Assembly (NCBI RefSeq): GCF_900250075.1
Contig: NZ_LT977071.1
Span: 2,127,901-2,191,900 of the forward strand
DNA from: Cupriavidus taiwanensis
Lineage (GTDB): Bacteria > Pseudomonadota > Gammaproteobacteria > Burkholderiales > Burkholderiaceae
Length of the DNA: 64,000 nucleotides
Direction of reading: 5' to 3'
Shown: positions 35,128 to 43,423 of the stretch, one piece after another
Layout of the letters: each line of letters starts with the position of its first letter
Numbering within the stretch: position 1 is the first letter of the stretch
The notes under the pieces: model-generated
What the model was told of the DNA's origin: nothing
What the model saw: the letters and a program-made list of their open reading frames with translations, nothing else
The model's database searches: none
Position numbers and translations under genes: made by a program

Positions 35128-36900
35128 ATGACCCGACCTTGCCGCCTGCCGTACCGCCACCGGTGGGCATCCCTGCTCATGCTGTCGCTTGCGCTGGCCC
35201 TTCCCGCGCACGCCGAGACGCTGAAGAAGCCGGCGCTGGAAGCCCTGACCGGCAACAGCGCGGCCGCGGCCAAGGCGGCCCAGGCCGACCTGCCTGCCTT
35301 CATGGCGGCGGCGGCCAAGGCCGAGCCGACGGTCGCGCCCGCGGTGGCGGCGTGGCAGTCGAAGGCGCCGCTGTCGGGCGACAACCTGGTCAATGTCGCC
35401 CGGCTGCTAGGGGTCTACAACCGGCTGCGCAACGAGGCCGCGGCCATCGACTTGCTCGGCAAGATGGTGGCGCTGCGCACCGTGCGCGAGGAAAAGATCG
35501 CCCAGCACGAGAATCCCGCCATCATCGAGTTCGGCAGGATGATCGAGGGCATGGCGCGCGAGTTCGGGCTGGCCTATCGCAATGTCGACAACCGCGTGTT
35601 CGAGGTGACCCTGCCCGGCGGCGGCAAGGACACCTTCGGCATCCTGACCCACGCCGACGTGGTGCCGGCAGTGGCCGAGGAATGGGTGCTGGATGACGGC
35701 ACCAGGCTTGACCCGTTCCGCATGACGCGCATCGGCGACCTGCTGTACGGGCGCGGCACCATCGACGACAAGGGCTCGATCGCGGCGGTGCTGTACGCGA
35801 TGAAGACCGTCAAGGAAAGCGGCGTGCCGCTCGAGCGCAGCATCCGGCTGATGATCGAGACCACCGAGGAAACCGGTGGCGACGGCATGAAGTACTACCG
35901 CCAGCACACTACGCTGCCCGAGTACAACGTCGTGCTCGACAGCAAGTATCCGGCCGTCGTGGCCGAGAAAGGCGCGGGCACGCTGACCGTCTCGTTCGGC
36001 ATCAAGGCGGCCGACGACAAGCGCGCGCCCAGCCAGGCCGACAGCAAGGGCCCGGCGATCGTCGCGATGCGCGGCGCGGCCTCGGCCAACGCCATTCCCG
36101 AAACCGCCACCGCGCGCATCGCCGCCGGCGATCCTGCCGCGGTGGCCGCCGCGCTGGAACAGGCGCGCGCCGAGTTCGTGCGCCGCTACACGCCGCGCGG
36201 CAAGTTCTCGATCGAGGTCAAGCGCGCCGGCAACGATGTCGAGGTCAAGGTCACCGGCGCCTCGGCGCACGGCTCGCGGCCCGAAGAAGGCGTGAACCCG
36301 CTGCCGCGGCTGGCGCTGTTCCTGCAGGCCAGCGGCGTGCGCTTTGCCGAAAACCACTACCTGAACGCGGTCCGCTACCTGAACGACCTGTACGGCCTGG
36401 ACTACCTGGGCAACCGCATGGACGTTGCCTACCGCGATCCGTTCATGGGCCCGCTGACCATGTCGCCCACGCTGGTGCGCGAGCGCGGCGAATACGTCGA
36501 TGTGGTCACCAACGTGCGCATGCCGCGCGGGCGCACGCCGGACGAGCTGGGCGGCAAGATCACCAAGCGCATCTTCGGCTGGGCCGCCACCCATGGGCCG
36601 GTCGAGATCAAGTACGACCAGGGCAACTGGATGGCGCGCGATCCGAAGGGCGCGTGGCTGTCCACGCTGCTGAACATCTTTGGCGACACCACCGGGCTCG
36701 AAGCCAAGCCGGTCTCCACCGCCGGCAGCACCACCGCCAAGCTGATGCCCAACGCCATCAACTTCGGGCCGGCCATGCCGGGCAAGAAATACACCGCGCA
36801 CAACGCGCGCGAGTACAAGGAAGTGGCCGACCTCAATCTCGATATGCAGATGTTCACCGAGATGCTGGTGCGGATCGGCAACCTGGACAAGATGCAGTAA
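35128..36900 (+). CDS. Exported M20 family dipeptidase
   Basis: A 590-residue periplasmic zinc peptidase. The Sec signal is ASLLMLSLALALPAHAETL. The catalytic core shows ILTHADVVPAVAEEW (His and Asp), LYGRGTIDDKGSIAAVLYA (bridging Asp) and IETTEETGGDGMKYY (Glu pair). The lid domain has TGASAHGSRPEEGVNPLPRLA, and the final ligand His is in GKKYTAHNAREYKE. It is longer than typical PepV or carnosinase proteins because of an N-terminal helical extension (about residues 24-110). ATG 35128 gives the signal peptide at the extreme N-terminus; the frame opens 14 codons earlier. Substrates are probably di- or tripeptides. Confidence 0.88.
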   Translation: MTRPCRLPYRHRWASLLMLSLALALPAHAETLKKPALEALTGNSAAAAKAAQADLPAFMAAAAKAEPTVAPAVAAWQSKAPLSGDNLVNVARLLGVYNRLRNEAAAIDLLGKMVALRTVREEKIAQHENPAIIEFGRMIEGMAREFGLAYRNVDNRVFEVTLPGGGKDTFGILTHADVVPAVAEEWVLDDGTRLDPFRMTRIGDLLYGRGTIDDKGSIAAVLYAMKTVKESGVPLERSIRLMIETTEETGGDGMKYYRQHTTLPEYNVVLDSKYPAVVAEKGAGTLTVSFGIKAADDKRAPSQADSKGPAIVAMRGAASANAIPETATARIAAGDPAAVAAALEQARAEFVRRYTPRGKFSIEVKRAGNDVEVKVTGASAHGSRPEEGVNPLPRLALFLQASGVRFAENHYLNAVRYLNDLYGLDYLGNRMDVAYRDPFMGPLTMSPTLVRERGEYVDVVTNVRMPRGRTPDELGGKITKRIFGWAATHGPVEIKYDQGNWMARDPKGAWLSTLLNIFGDTTGLEAKPVSTAGSTTAKLMPNAINFGPAMPGKKYTAHNAREYKEVADLNLDMQMFTEMLVRIGNLDKMQ

Positions 36901-36915
36901 GCCGGCCTTTCATTT

Positions 36916-36947
36916 TTGCCCCTGTCCCGCGCGCGGGACAGGGGCAA
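36916..36947. terminator. Perfect 32-base palindrome between convergent genes
   Basis: A 16-base arm TTGCCCCTGTCCCGCG is directly followed by its exact complement, so the 32 bases are a perfect palindrome. It lies 15 bases after the peptidase stop and just before the convergent DUF1348 stop at 36954. No T tract follows on either strand, so it may be a bidirectional roadblock or RNA-stabilising hairpin rather than a classic intrinsic terminator. Confidence 0.55.
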
Positions 36948-36953
36948 GATTCA

Positions 36954-37433
36954 TTACAGCCCCAGCTCGCTCAAGCCCGGATGCCCGTCCGGGCGGCGGC
37001 CCAGCGGCCAGTGGAACTTGCGGTCCTCTGACCGGATCGGCGCATCGTTGATGCAGGCAAAGCGCCTGCGCATCAGCCCCGCCTCATCGAATTCCCAGTT
37101 CTCGTTGCCATATGACCGGTACCAGTTGCCGGAATCGTCGTGCCATTCATAGGCAAAACGCACGGCGATGCGGTTCTCCTCGTGCACCCATAGCTCCTTG
37201 ATCAGGCGGTAGTCCAGCTCCTTCTGCCATTTGCGCTGCAGGAACGCGACGATATCAGCGCGGCCGTTGACGAACTCGGCGCGGTTGCGCCATGCGCTGT
37301 CGACGGTATAGGCCAGCGCCACGCGTTGCGGGTCGCGGCTGTTCCAGCCGTCCTCGGCGGCGCGGACCTTGGCCATGGCGGTTTCGTAGGTAAACGGGGG
37401 CAGCGGCGGGCGGATTTCAGATGGTGAGGACAT
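36954..37433 (-). CDS. DUF1348, NTF2-like (SnoaL-type) protein
   Basis: A 159-residue cytoplasmic protein with the cone-shaped NTF2/SnoaL fold. The segments [63 protein letters not shown] and the near-C-terminal [21 protein letters not shown] are typical of DUF1348. The enzymatic role of this family is not established; related folds bind small hydrophobic ligands. ATG 37433 has AAAGGAG seven bases before it. Two copies of the palindrome AGACAGATCTGTCT lie 50-87 bases upstream, matching the operator of the TetR gene at 31930-32478, so repression by that regulator is likely. Confidence 0.88.
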   Translation of the reverse strand: MSSPSEIRPPLPPFTYETAMAKVRAAEDGWNSRDPQRVALAYTVDSAWRNRAEFVNGRADIVAFLQRKWQKELDYRLIKELWVHEENRIAVRFAYEWHDDSGNWYRSYGNENWEFDEAGLMRRRFACINDAPIRSEDRKFHWPLGRRPDGHPGLSELGL

Positions 37434-37482
37434 GAAAGCTCCTTTAAGGGACTGGCATTGAACTGAGAAGAACCACGGGATG

Positions 37483-37520
37483 ATACAGATCTGTCTCATT
37501 ATTGGTAGACAGATCTGTCT
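37483..37520 (-). promoter_or_regulatory. Two tandem TetR palindromes before the DUF1348 gene
   Basis: ATACAGATCTGTCT (37483-37496) and the perfect palindrome AGACAGATCTGTCT (37507-37520) are centred 24 bases apart. Both resemble the site at 32564-32577. They are the strongest sign of a shared regulator between two loci 5 kb apart. Confidence 0.65.
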
Positions 37521-37542
37521 TGTCAAGGCAGGATGGCGAGAG

Positions 37543-37555
37543 AATTTGAAAGCAA
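37543..37555 (+). promoter_or_regulatory. Ada-box-like sequence before the 2OG oxygenase-ada pair
   Basis: AAT-TTGAAA-GCAA has the exact A-box/B-box spacing (AAT-N6-GCAA) recognised by methylated Ada in Escherichia coli. It lies 45 bases upstream of ATG 37600. The gene content supports the call, although a binding test is lacking. Confidence 0.5.
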
Positions 37556-37599
37556 GAGGCGGAGTGCGCCACGCACCGGCTCGCCCTAAAGTTGGCACC

Positions 37600-38433
37600 A
37601 TGCAAGCACAGGACAGGAGATTCGCAGTGGGCACCAGCCAGATTCAGCGCCCCGAAATGGCAGTCGCCGGGCCGCGCCGGCGGGTTCCGCAGCCACGTGG
37701 CGCGGCTGTCGGGCGGCGGCATGACGCGTCCGTGGCGACCCGGGTCGACCGCGTCGACTGGGCCGCGGTCGCGCGCGAGCTCGATGACTTCGGCTGCGCC
37801 GCCATCCCCGGCCTCTTGTCCGCCGACGAATGCGACGCGCTGGCCGCCGGCTATGGCAACGATGCGCTGTACCGCTCGCGAATCGAAATGCGCCGGCACG
37901 GCTTCGGCCAGGGCGAATACAAGTACTTCCGCTATCCCCTGCCCGGCCTGGTCGCGGGACTGCGCACGGCGCTCTACCCGCACCTGGTGCCGGTGGCCAA
38001 CCGCTGGAATGCCGCCATGGGCATCGACGTCCGCTACCCCGCCGCGCACCCGGACTTCATCGCCCGCTGTCACCACGCCGGCCAGTCGCGGCCGACGCCC
38101 TTGCTGCTGCGCTACGGCCCGGGCGACTACAACTGCCTGCACCAGGACCTGTACGGCGAGCACGTGTTCCCGCTGCAGGTGGCGGTGCTGCTTTCCGAGC
38201 CCGGCCGCGACTTCACCGGCGGCGAGTTCGTGCTGACCGAGCAGCGCCCGCGCATGCAGTCGCGCGCCGAGGTGGTGACGCTGCGCCAGGGCGATGCCGT
38301 GGTGTTCGCGGTCAGCCAGCGACCGGTGCAGGGCAGCCGCGGCAGCTATCGCGTCAACCTGCGGCATGGCGTCAGCCGGCTGCATGCCGGACAGCGCTAC
38401 ACGCTCGGCATCATCTTTCACGACGCTACGTGA
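37600..38433 (+). CDS. 2OG-Fe(II) oxygenase linked to ada
   Basis: A 277-residue iron- and 2-oxoglutarate-dependent dioxygenase. The double-stranded beta-helix core has the facial-triad HxD in [16 protein letters not shown], the segment [22 protein letters not shown], and the distal His with the 2OG-binding Arg in [11 protein letters not shown]. Proteins of this type are commonly encoded beside ada, which suggests repair of alkylated nucleic acids or a related demethylation, but the activity has not been shown to my knowledge. The N-terminal 60 residues are polar and basic. ATG 37600 is one choice; later starts would shorten this tail. It precedes ada by seven bases, so the two form an operon. 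Confidence 0.83.
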   Translation: MQAQDRRFAVGTSQIQRPEMAVAGPRRRVPQPRGAAVGRRHDASVATRVDRVDWAAVARELDDFGCAAIPGLLSADECDALAAGYGNDALYRSRIEMRRHGFGQGEYKYFRYPLPGLVAGLRTALYPHLVPVANRWNAAMGIDVRYPAAHPDFIARCHHAGQSRPTPLLLRYGPGDYNCLHQDLYGEHVFPLQVAVLLSEPGRDFTGGEFVLTEQRPRMQSRAEVVTLRQGDAVVFAVSQRPVQGSRGSYRVNLRHGVSRLHAGQRYTLGIIFHDAT

Positions 38434-38440
38434 GGCAGCC

Positions 38441-39520
38441 ATGACCCGATCCATCCGTTCCGCACAAGCAGCCGAAGCGGCCCTGGTCGAACAGGATCCG
38501 CGCTGGGCGCGCGTGCTGGCGCGCGACCCCGGCGCCGACGGCGACTTCGTCTATGCGGTCAGGACCACGGGCGTGTATTGCCTGCCGAGCAGCCCGTCGC
38601 GCCTGCCGCATCCGGCCAATGTCGAATTCTTCGACAACGCCGCCGCGGCCGAAGCCGCCGGCTACCGGCCCAGCCGCCGTGCCGCGCAGCCGGCGCTGGC
38701 GGCACGGCACGCGGCCATGGTGGCCGAGGCCTGCCGCCGGATCGAGGCCGCCGACGCCGTGCCCACGCTGCCGCAGTTGGCCAGCGCCGCGGGCATCAGC
38801 CCCTATCACTTCCACCGCCTGTTCAAGAGCGCCACCGGCCTGACCCCGCGGGCGTACGCTGCCGCGCATCGGGCCAGGAAACTGCGCGCGCAACTGGGCT
38901 CAAGCGACTCCGTGACCGAAGCCATCTACGACGCCGGGTTCGGCTCCAACAGCCGCTTCTACGAGACCGCCGACGCCGTGCTCGGCATGACCCCATCGCG
39001 CTACCGCGCCGGCGGCGCCGACATCGATATCCGCTTTGCCATCGGGGAATGCTCGCTGGGCGCGATCCTGGTGGCGCAGAGCCAGCGCGGCGTCTGCGCG
39101 ATCCTGCTGGGCGACGATCCGCAAGCGCTGCTGCAAGACCTGCAGGACCGCTTCCCGCGTGCCAACCTGATCGGCGGCGACGCGCAGTTCGAGCAGTTGG
39201 TGGCGCAGGTGGTGGGCCTGATCGAAGCACCTTCGATCGGCCTGGCACTGCCGCTGGACGTGCGCGGCACCGCCTTCCAGCAGCGCGTATGGCAAGCGTT
39301 GCGTGAAATCCCGGCCGGCAGCACCGCCAGCTACGCCGAGATCGCGGCCCGCATCGGCGCGCCGCGCGCGGTGCGCGCGGTGGCGCAGGCCTGCGCGGCC
39401 AACCACCTGGCGGTGGCGATTCCCTGCCATCGCGTGGTGCGCAGCGACGGCGACCTGTCGGGCTATCGCTGGGGCGTGGCGCGCAAGCGCGAACTGCTGG
39501 AGCGCGAGGCGCAGGGCTGA
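38441..39520 (+). CDS. ada: Ada-type regulator and O6-methylguanine-DNA methyltransferase with degenerate zinc site
   Basis: A 359-residue protein in the E. coli Ada domain order. The N-terminal Ada domain (1-90) keeps the methyl-acceptor cysteine (C47 in TTGVYCLPSS, equal to E. coli Cys38). The other three zinc ligands are replaced: Ser51 for Cys42, Ser78 for Cys69 and Ala81 for Cys72 (YRPSRRA instead of FRPCKRC). The AraC helix-turn-helix (105-190: LPQLASAAGISPYHFHRLFKSATGLTP) is intact. So is the C-terminal O6-alkylguanine transferase with acceptor C329 in AIPCHRVVRSDG. It is co-transcribed with the 2OG oxygenase. Direct repair of O6-methylguanine is expected; phosphotriester sensing as in E. 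coli is doubtful. Confidence 0.92.
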   Translation: MTRSIRSAQAAEAALVEQDPRWARVLARDPGADGDFVYAVRTTGVYCLPSSPSRLPHPANVEFFDNAAAAEAAGYRPSRRAAQPALAARHAAMVAEACRRIEAADAVPTLPQLASAAGISPYHFHRLFKSATGLTPRAYAAAHRARKLRAQLGSSDSVTEAIYDAGFGSNSRFYETADAVLGMTPSRYRAGGADIDIRFAIGECSLGAILVAQSQRGVCAILLGDDPQALLQDLQDRFPRANLIGGDAQFEQLVAQVVGLIEAPSIGLALPLDVRGTAFQQRVWQALREIPAGSTASYAEIAARIGAPRAVRAVAQACAANHLAVAIPCHRVVRSDGDLSGYRWGVARKRELLEREAQG

Positions 39521-39533
39521 AGCCGCGCGCCGC

Positions 39534-41270
39534 TCAGCCCATAGCGGGCGCCTGGATCTTTGCCAGGTAATCGTGGATCTGCGCCACCACCGCCGCGCCT
39601 TCGCCAACCGCGGCGGCAACGCGCTTGGTCGATCCCGCCCGCACGTCGCCGATGGCGAACACCCCCGGCACGCTGGTCTGCAGCGGATACGGCACCGCCG
39701 ACGCGCAGCCCAGCGAGCCGCCGCCGGTGCGCACGAAGCCCTTGTCATCGACCTCGACATGGCAGGTGCGCAGCCACGCCGCATTCGGGTCGGCGCCGAT
39801 GAACAGGAACAGGTGCCGCACCGCCATGGTGACCGGCGCGGGATGCTCGGCGCGGCAATCGTAGTGCACCGCGCTGAGCCAGCCGTCGCCGTCGAGCGCG
39901 CTGATCTGTGCTTGGGTATGCAGCGTGATATTGGGCAGCGCAGCAATGCGGTCGATCAGGTAGCGCGACATGGTGGCGGCCAGGCCCGGGCCGCGCACCA
40001 GCATATGCACGTGGGCCGCATGCGAAGCCAGGAACACCGCCGCCTGCCCGGCCGAATTGCCGCCGCCCACCAGCATCGCCGGCTCGTTCTTGCACAGCTT
40101 GGCCTCCACCGGAGAGGCCCAGTAGTAGACCCCCCGGCCTTCGAAATGCTCGAGCGCGGCGATGTCGGGGCGGCGGTACTGCGCGCCGGTGGCGATCACC
40201 ACGGTATGGGTCGGCACCATGCGGCCGTCGGTCAGCTCCAGTCGTATCGGGTCGGCGCCGCAGTGCAGTGCTTTGACCTCAAGCGGAATCGCGATGTGCG
40301 CGCCGAACTTGAGCGCCTGCACGAACGCGCGCCCGGCCAGCGCCTGTCCGGAGATGCCGGTCGGGAAGCCCAGGTAGTTCTCGATGCGCGCGCTCGCGCC
40401 CGCCTGCCCGCCCGGCGAGCGGCAATCGATCACCGCCACCGACAGGCCTTCGGAGGCGGCATAGACCGCCGTCGCCAGCCCCGCCGGCCCGGCGCCGACC
40501 ACCACCACGTCATAGACGTGGTCGGGGTCGAACTCAGGCAGCAGGCCGAGGCACGACGCCAGTTGCCCCTCGTCCGGGGCGCGCAGCACGCGGCCGTCGG
40601 CGCAGATCACCAGCGGAAAGTCGCTCGCGGGCGCGTGGGCGTAGTCGAGCAAGAGGGAACAGTCGCGGTCGGCGTCGATATCGATGACCGTATGCGGGTA
40701 GCCGTTGCGCCGCAGGAACGCCTGCAGCGCCAGCAGCTGCGGCTCGGTGCCGTGGCCAACCAGCACCGGGCCGCTGCCGAACTCGATCAGCCCCACGCGG
40801 CGCAGGATCAGCGCGCGCATGATGCGCTCGCCCAGTTCGGCCTCGGCCACCAGCAGCGCACGCAGCCGGTCCGGCATGATCACGTAGCCGTGGGTCTCGG
40901 TGACGGCGACGCCGTCGACCAGCGCCGGGCGGCCGGCCAGGGTGCCGACCTCGGCCAGGAAGTGCCCGGCGCCCTGCTCGGTGATCTGGTGTTCGCGTCC
41001 CAGGCCGTCGCGCCGCATCACGCGCACGCGGCCGCTTGTGACCAGATACATACCGCGCCCGGACTGGCCGATGGCAAACAGCTTCTCGCCCGCGTGCCAG
41101 CTCTGCGGCGTGCCGAAACGACGCACGCGCGCCATCTCGTCGGCAGTGAGCTGCGGGAACATCTGGTGCCAGCGTGATTCCAGCGTGGAGTACGGTGCCT
41201 CCAGGCCGCCACCGGTTTCCGCGCCCGGCTCCGTTTCGGCCGCCACTGCCTGCGCCTGCAAGTTCGTCAT
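39534..41270 (-). CDS. Thioredoxin reductase-like flavoprotein with cyclic nucleotide-binding domain
   Basis: A 578-residue three-module protein. Residues of about 30-150 are a cyclic nucleotide-binding (CAP_ED) domain (FGTPQSWHAGEKLFAIGQSGRGMYLVTSGRVRVM). Residues of about 165-245 resemble a thioredoxin-like linker. Residues of about 255-570 are a TrxB-like FAD/NADPH reductase (VVVVGAGPAGLATAVYAASEG, GGQAGASARIENYLGFPTGISG, AMLVGGGNSAGQAAVFLA, GVFAIGDVRAG). The TrxB active site CATC is replaced: the position reads WASP in GVYYWASPVEAKLC, so ordinary thioredoxin reduction is unlikely. The family is widespread but uncharacterised. ATG 41270 follows AGGGGG. It is convergent with ada, 13 bases apart. 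Confidence 0.85.
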   Translation of the reverse strand: MTNLQAQAVAAETEPGAETGGGLEAPYSTLESRWHQMFPQLTADEMARVRRFGTPQSWHAGEKLFAIGQSGRGMYLVTSGRVRVMRRDGLGREHQITEQGAGHFLAEVGTLAGRPALVDGVAVTETHGYVIMPDRLRALLVAEAELGERIMRALILRRVGLIEFGSGPVLVGHGTEPQLLALQAFLRRNGYPHTVIDIDADRDCSLLLDYAHAPASDFPLVICADGRVLRAPDEGQLASCLGLLPEFDPDHVYDVVVVGAGPAGLATAVYAASEGLSVAVIDCRSPGGQAGASARIENYLGFPTGISGQALAGRAFVQALKFGAHIAIPLEVKALHCGADPIRLELTDGRMVPTHTVVIATGAQYRRPDIAALEHFEGRGVYYWASPVEAKLCKNEPAMLVGGGNSAGQAAVFLASHAAHVHMLVRGPGLAATMSRYLIDRIAALPNITLHTQAQISALDGDGWLSAVHYDCRAEHPAPVTMAVRHLFLFIGADPNAAWLRTCHVEVDDKGFVRTGGGSLGCASAVPYPLQTSVPGVFAIGDVRAGSTKRVAAAVGEGAAVVAQIHDYLAKIQAPAMG

Positions 41271-41475
41271 GCTGCCCCCTGATGACATCGGTACCTGCCG
41301 GATCGCCCATATCCCGGCTGCCGCGGCGCGGCTTATCGATAGTAGACGGCACGACGGGGAATGCGAGGCCCTGGGCGCCGACAGTTGCGCATTGCGCCGG
41401 CTTGGGATTAATGTTCGCCTCGGCGCTCCGGCAAGCCTGTACCGGCGCCGCCACTGTCAGAACACTGAAGACTTG

Positions 41476-42207
41476 ATGCCATCCACCCCTGAATCCGATC
41501 CGACCCCGTCCAACGACCGTCCCGCGCGCGCGGCATTGCGCGCCCTCACGCCAGTCGAAGGACGCGTGCTGGGTGTGCTGGTCGAAAAGCAGCACACCGT
41601 ACCCGATACCTACCCGCTGTCGCTCAACGCGCTGGCTTCCGGCTGCAACCAGAAGACTGCGCGCGCGCCGGTGATGAACGTCAGCGAGGCCGAGATCCTT
41701 GAGGCCATCGACGGCCTCAAGGGCCTGAGCCTGGTCTTCGAAGGCAGCAGCAGCCGCGTGCCGCGCTTCGAGCACAACATGCAGCGGGCGCTCGGCGTGC
41801 CGAGCCAGTCGGTCGCGCTGCTGGCGATGCTGCTGCTGCGCGGCCCGCAGACGGCCGCGGAACTGCGCCTGAATACCGCGCGCCTGCACAGCTTTGCCGA
41901 CATTTCCTCGGTCGAGGCCTTCCTCGACGAGCTGGCCAGCCAGGCGCCGCCGCGCGTGGTGCGCCTGCCGCGTGCCCCCGGCGCCCGCGAAAACCGCTGG
42001 ATGCATCTGCTGAGCGGCGAAGCCAGCGCCGCCGCGGCGGCCGAAGACAGCGGGCGTGGCGCCGACGGCGACGCCGCACCGTCGGCGGAGCTGGAACAGC
42101 TGCGCGCCGAGCAGCAGGCCCTCACCGAAAAAGTGGCAAGGCTGCAGGGCCTGGTCGAACATATGGCCGCGCAGCTTGGCATCTCTGCGGAAGAGTTTCT
42201 CGGCTGA
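41476..42207 (+). CDS. YceH family (DUF480) protein
   Basis: A 243-residue cytoplasmic protein with two tandem winged-helix units. The family signature is LTPVEGRVLGVLVEKQHTVPDTYPLSLNALASGCNQKTAR near the N-terminus, followed by the second unit VALLAMLLLRGPQTAAELRLNTARLHSF. A C-terminal coiled coil (about 205-235, ELEQLRAEQQALTEKVARLQ) suggests oligomerisation. YceH has no firmly established function. The start at ATG 41476 is chosen because the open frame upstream is antisense to the flavoprotein gene. It stands alone, divergent from that gene. Confidence 0.87.
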   Translation: MPSTPESDPTPSNDRPARAALRALTPVEGRVLGVLVEKQHTVPDTYPLSLNALASGCNQKTARAPVMNVSEAEILEAIDGLKGLSLVFEGSSSRVPRFEHNMQRALGVPSQSVALLAMLLLRGPQTAAELRLNTARLHSFADISSVEAFLDELASQAPPRVVRLPRAPGARENRWMHLLSGEASAAAAAEDSGRGADGDAAPSAELEQLRAEQQALTEKVARLQGLVEHMAAQLGISAEEFLG

Positions 42208-42403
42208 TCCCGGGCACCCGCCTTCCCACCAGAAGCTCTGCCCCCTCCCTTGCTGGCCCAGGCTTACGGGTTGGGGCGGTTAATTGCGCTATTCCACAAA
42301 AAAGAACGCGCCCGCCGCGGTGGCAGGCCGAACTGTCGGATGGCCTGTACGTCGCCTATCCTTTTGCACAGGAAGCCGACAAGCCAGGGAGACCGCCGCA
42401 GCC

Positions 42404-43306
42404 ATGGACAAGACAGCCTTCGTATTCGCCGGCGGCGGAAGCCTGGGTGCGATCCAGGTCGGGATGCTGCGTGAACTGGCGGCCTGGGGCGTGAGGCCGG
42501 ATATCGTGATCGGCGCTTCGGCCGGCGCCATCAACGGCGCCTACTTTGCCTGCAACCCGGGCCTGAACGGCGCGCAGCGGCTCGAGGAGCTCTGGCGGGC
42601 GATCCGGCGCACGGACATCCTGCCGTGGAGTTGGCGCAGTGTCTGGAACATGTTCGGCGGCAGCCGCGGCCATCTCGTGGAGGCGACGGGTTTGCGCAGC
42701 CTGCTGTCACGGCATTTCGGGCCGCGCAACCTTGAGGCCGCCGAACTGCCGCTGCACGTGGTGGCGACCGACATGCAGAGCGGCGACGAGGTGGTGCTGT
42801 CCAGTGGCAGCATCGTCGACGCGGTGCTGGCCAGCGCCGCCATCCCCGGCGTCTTTCCGCCGGTGCAGTTCGGGGGCCGTACCCTGATCGACGGCGGCGT
42901 GGCCAACAATACGCCGGTGTCGACCGCGATTCGCCTGGGCGCCACCCGCGTGATCGTGCTGCCGGCGGGCTTTACCTGCGCCGAGCGCCGTCCGCCGCGC
43001 GGCGCGCTGGAGCATGCGTTCAACGCGCTCTCGCTGCTGGTGGCGCGCCAGCTGGTGCACGACCTGCAGCACTTCTCCAGCCAGGCGCAGATCAGCGTGG
43101 TTCCGCCGCTGTGCCCGCTCGACATCTCGCCCTACGACTACTCACGCTGCGGCGAACTGATCGACCGCGCTGCAGCCACCACGGCCGAGTGGCTGCGCGC
43201 CAAGGGCCTCGACACTCCACGCATCCCCGGCGCGCTCGCCCCGCATTCGCATGACGAGACGGCACCGAGCTGCAGTGCCGACATTCCGGCGGCAGCACCG
43301 CACTGA
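42404..43306 (+). CDS. Patatin-like phospholipase
   Basis: A 300-residue serine acyl hydrolase of the patatin/RssA type. The oxyanion loop is FVFAGGGSLGAIQVGML, the nucleophile elbow is GASAGA with the catalytic Ser, and the catalytic Asp is in LIDGGVANNTPV. No signal peptide or transmembrane helix is seen, so it acts in the cytoplasm or at the inner face of the membrane on phospholipids or other esters. AGGGAGA precedes the ATG by 12 bases; the frame opens further upstream without support. A TetR gene follows 117 bases downstream on the same strand and might regulate it. Confidence 0.9.
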   Translation: MDKTAFVFAGGGSLGAIQVGMLRELAAWGVRPDIVIGASAGAINGAYFACNPGLNGAQRLEELWRAIRRTDILPWSWRSVWNMFGGSRGHLVEATGLRSLLSRHFGPRNLEAAELPLHVVATDMQSGDEVVLSSGSIVDAVLASAAIPGVFPPVQFGGRTLIDGGVANNTPVSTAIRLGATRVIVLPAGFTCAERRPPRGALEHAFNALSLLVARQLVHDLQHFSSQAQISVVPPLCPLDISPYDYSRCGELIDRAAATTAEWLRAKGLDTPRIPGALAPHSHDETAPSCSADIPAAAPH

Positions 43307-43423
43307 AGCGCGGGCTCACGGCCGCGACTCCACTGCACCGGCCTGCACTGCCGGATGGATCGAAGCGCCGAAGTACCGGGGGGATGGCAAGCCGCCCCCC
43401 GCGCCGTTGCTACAATCCGGCCC

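Noticed and set aside
38294..38440. Upstream extension of the ada frame to 38294
   Set aside because: It overlaps the end of the 2OG oxygenase gene in another frame; ATG 38441 gives the canonical Ada N-terminus.
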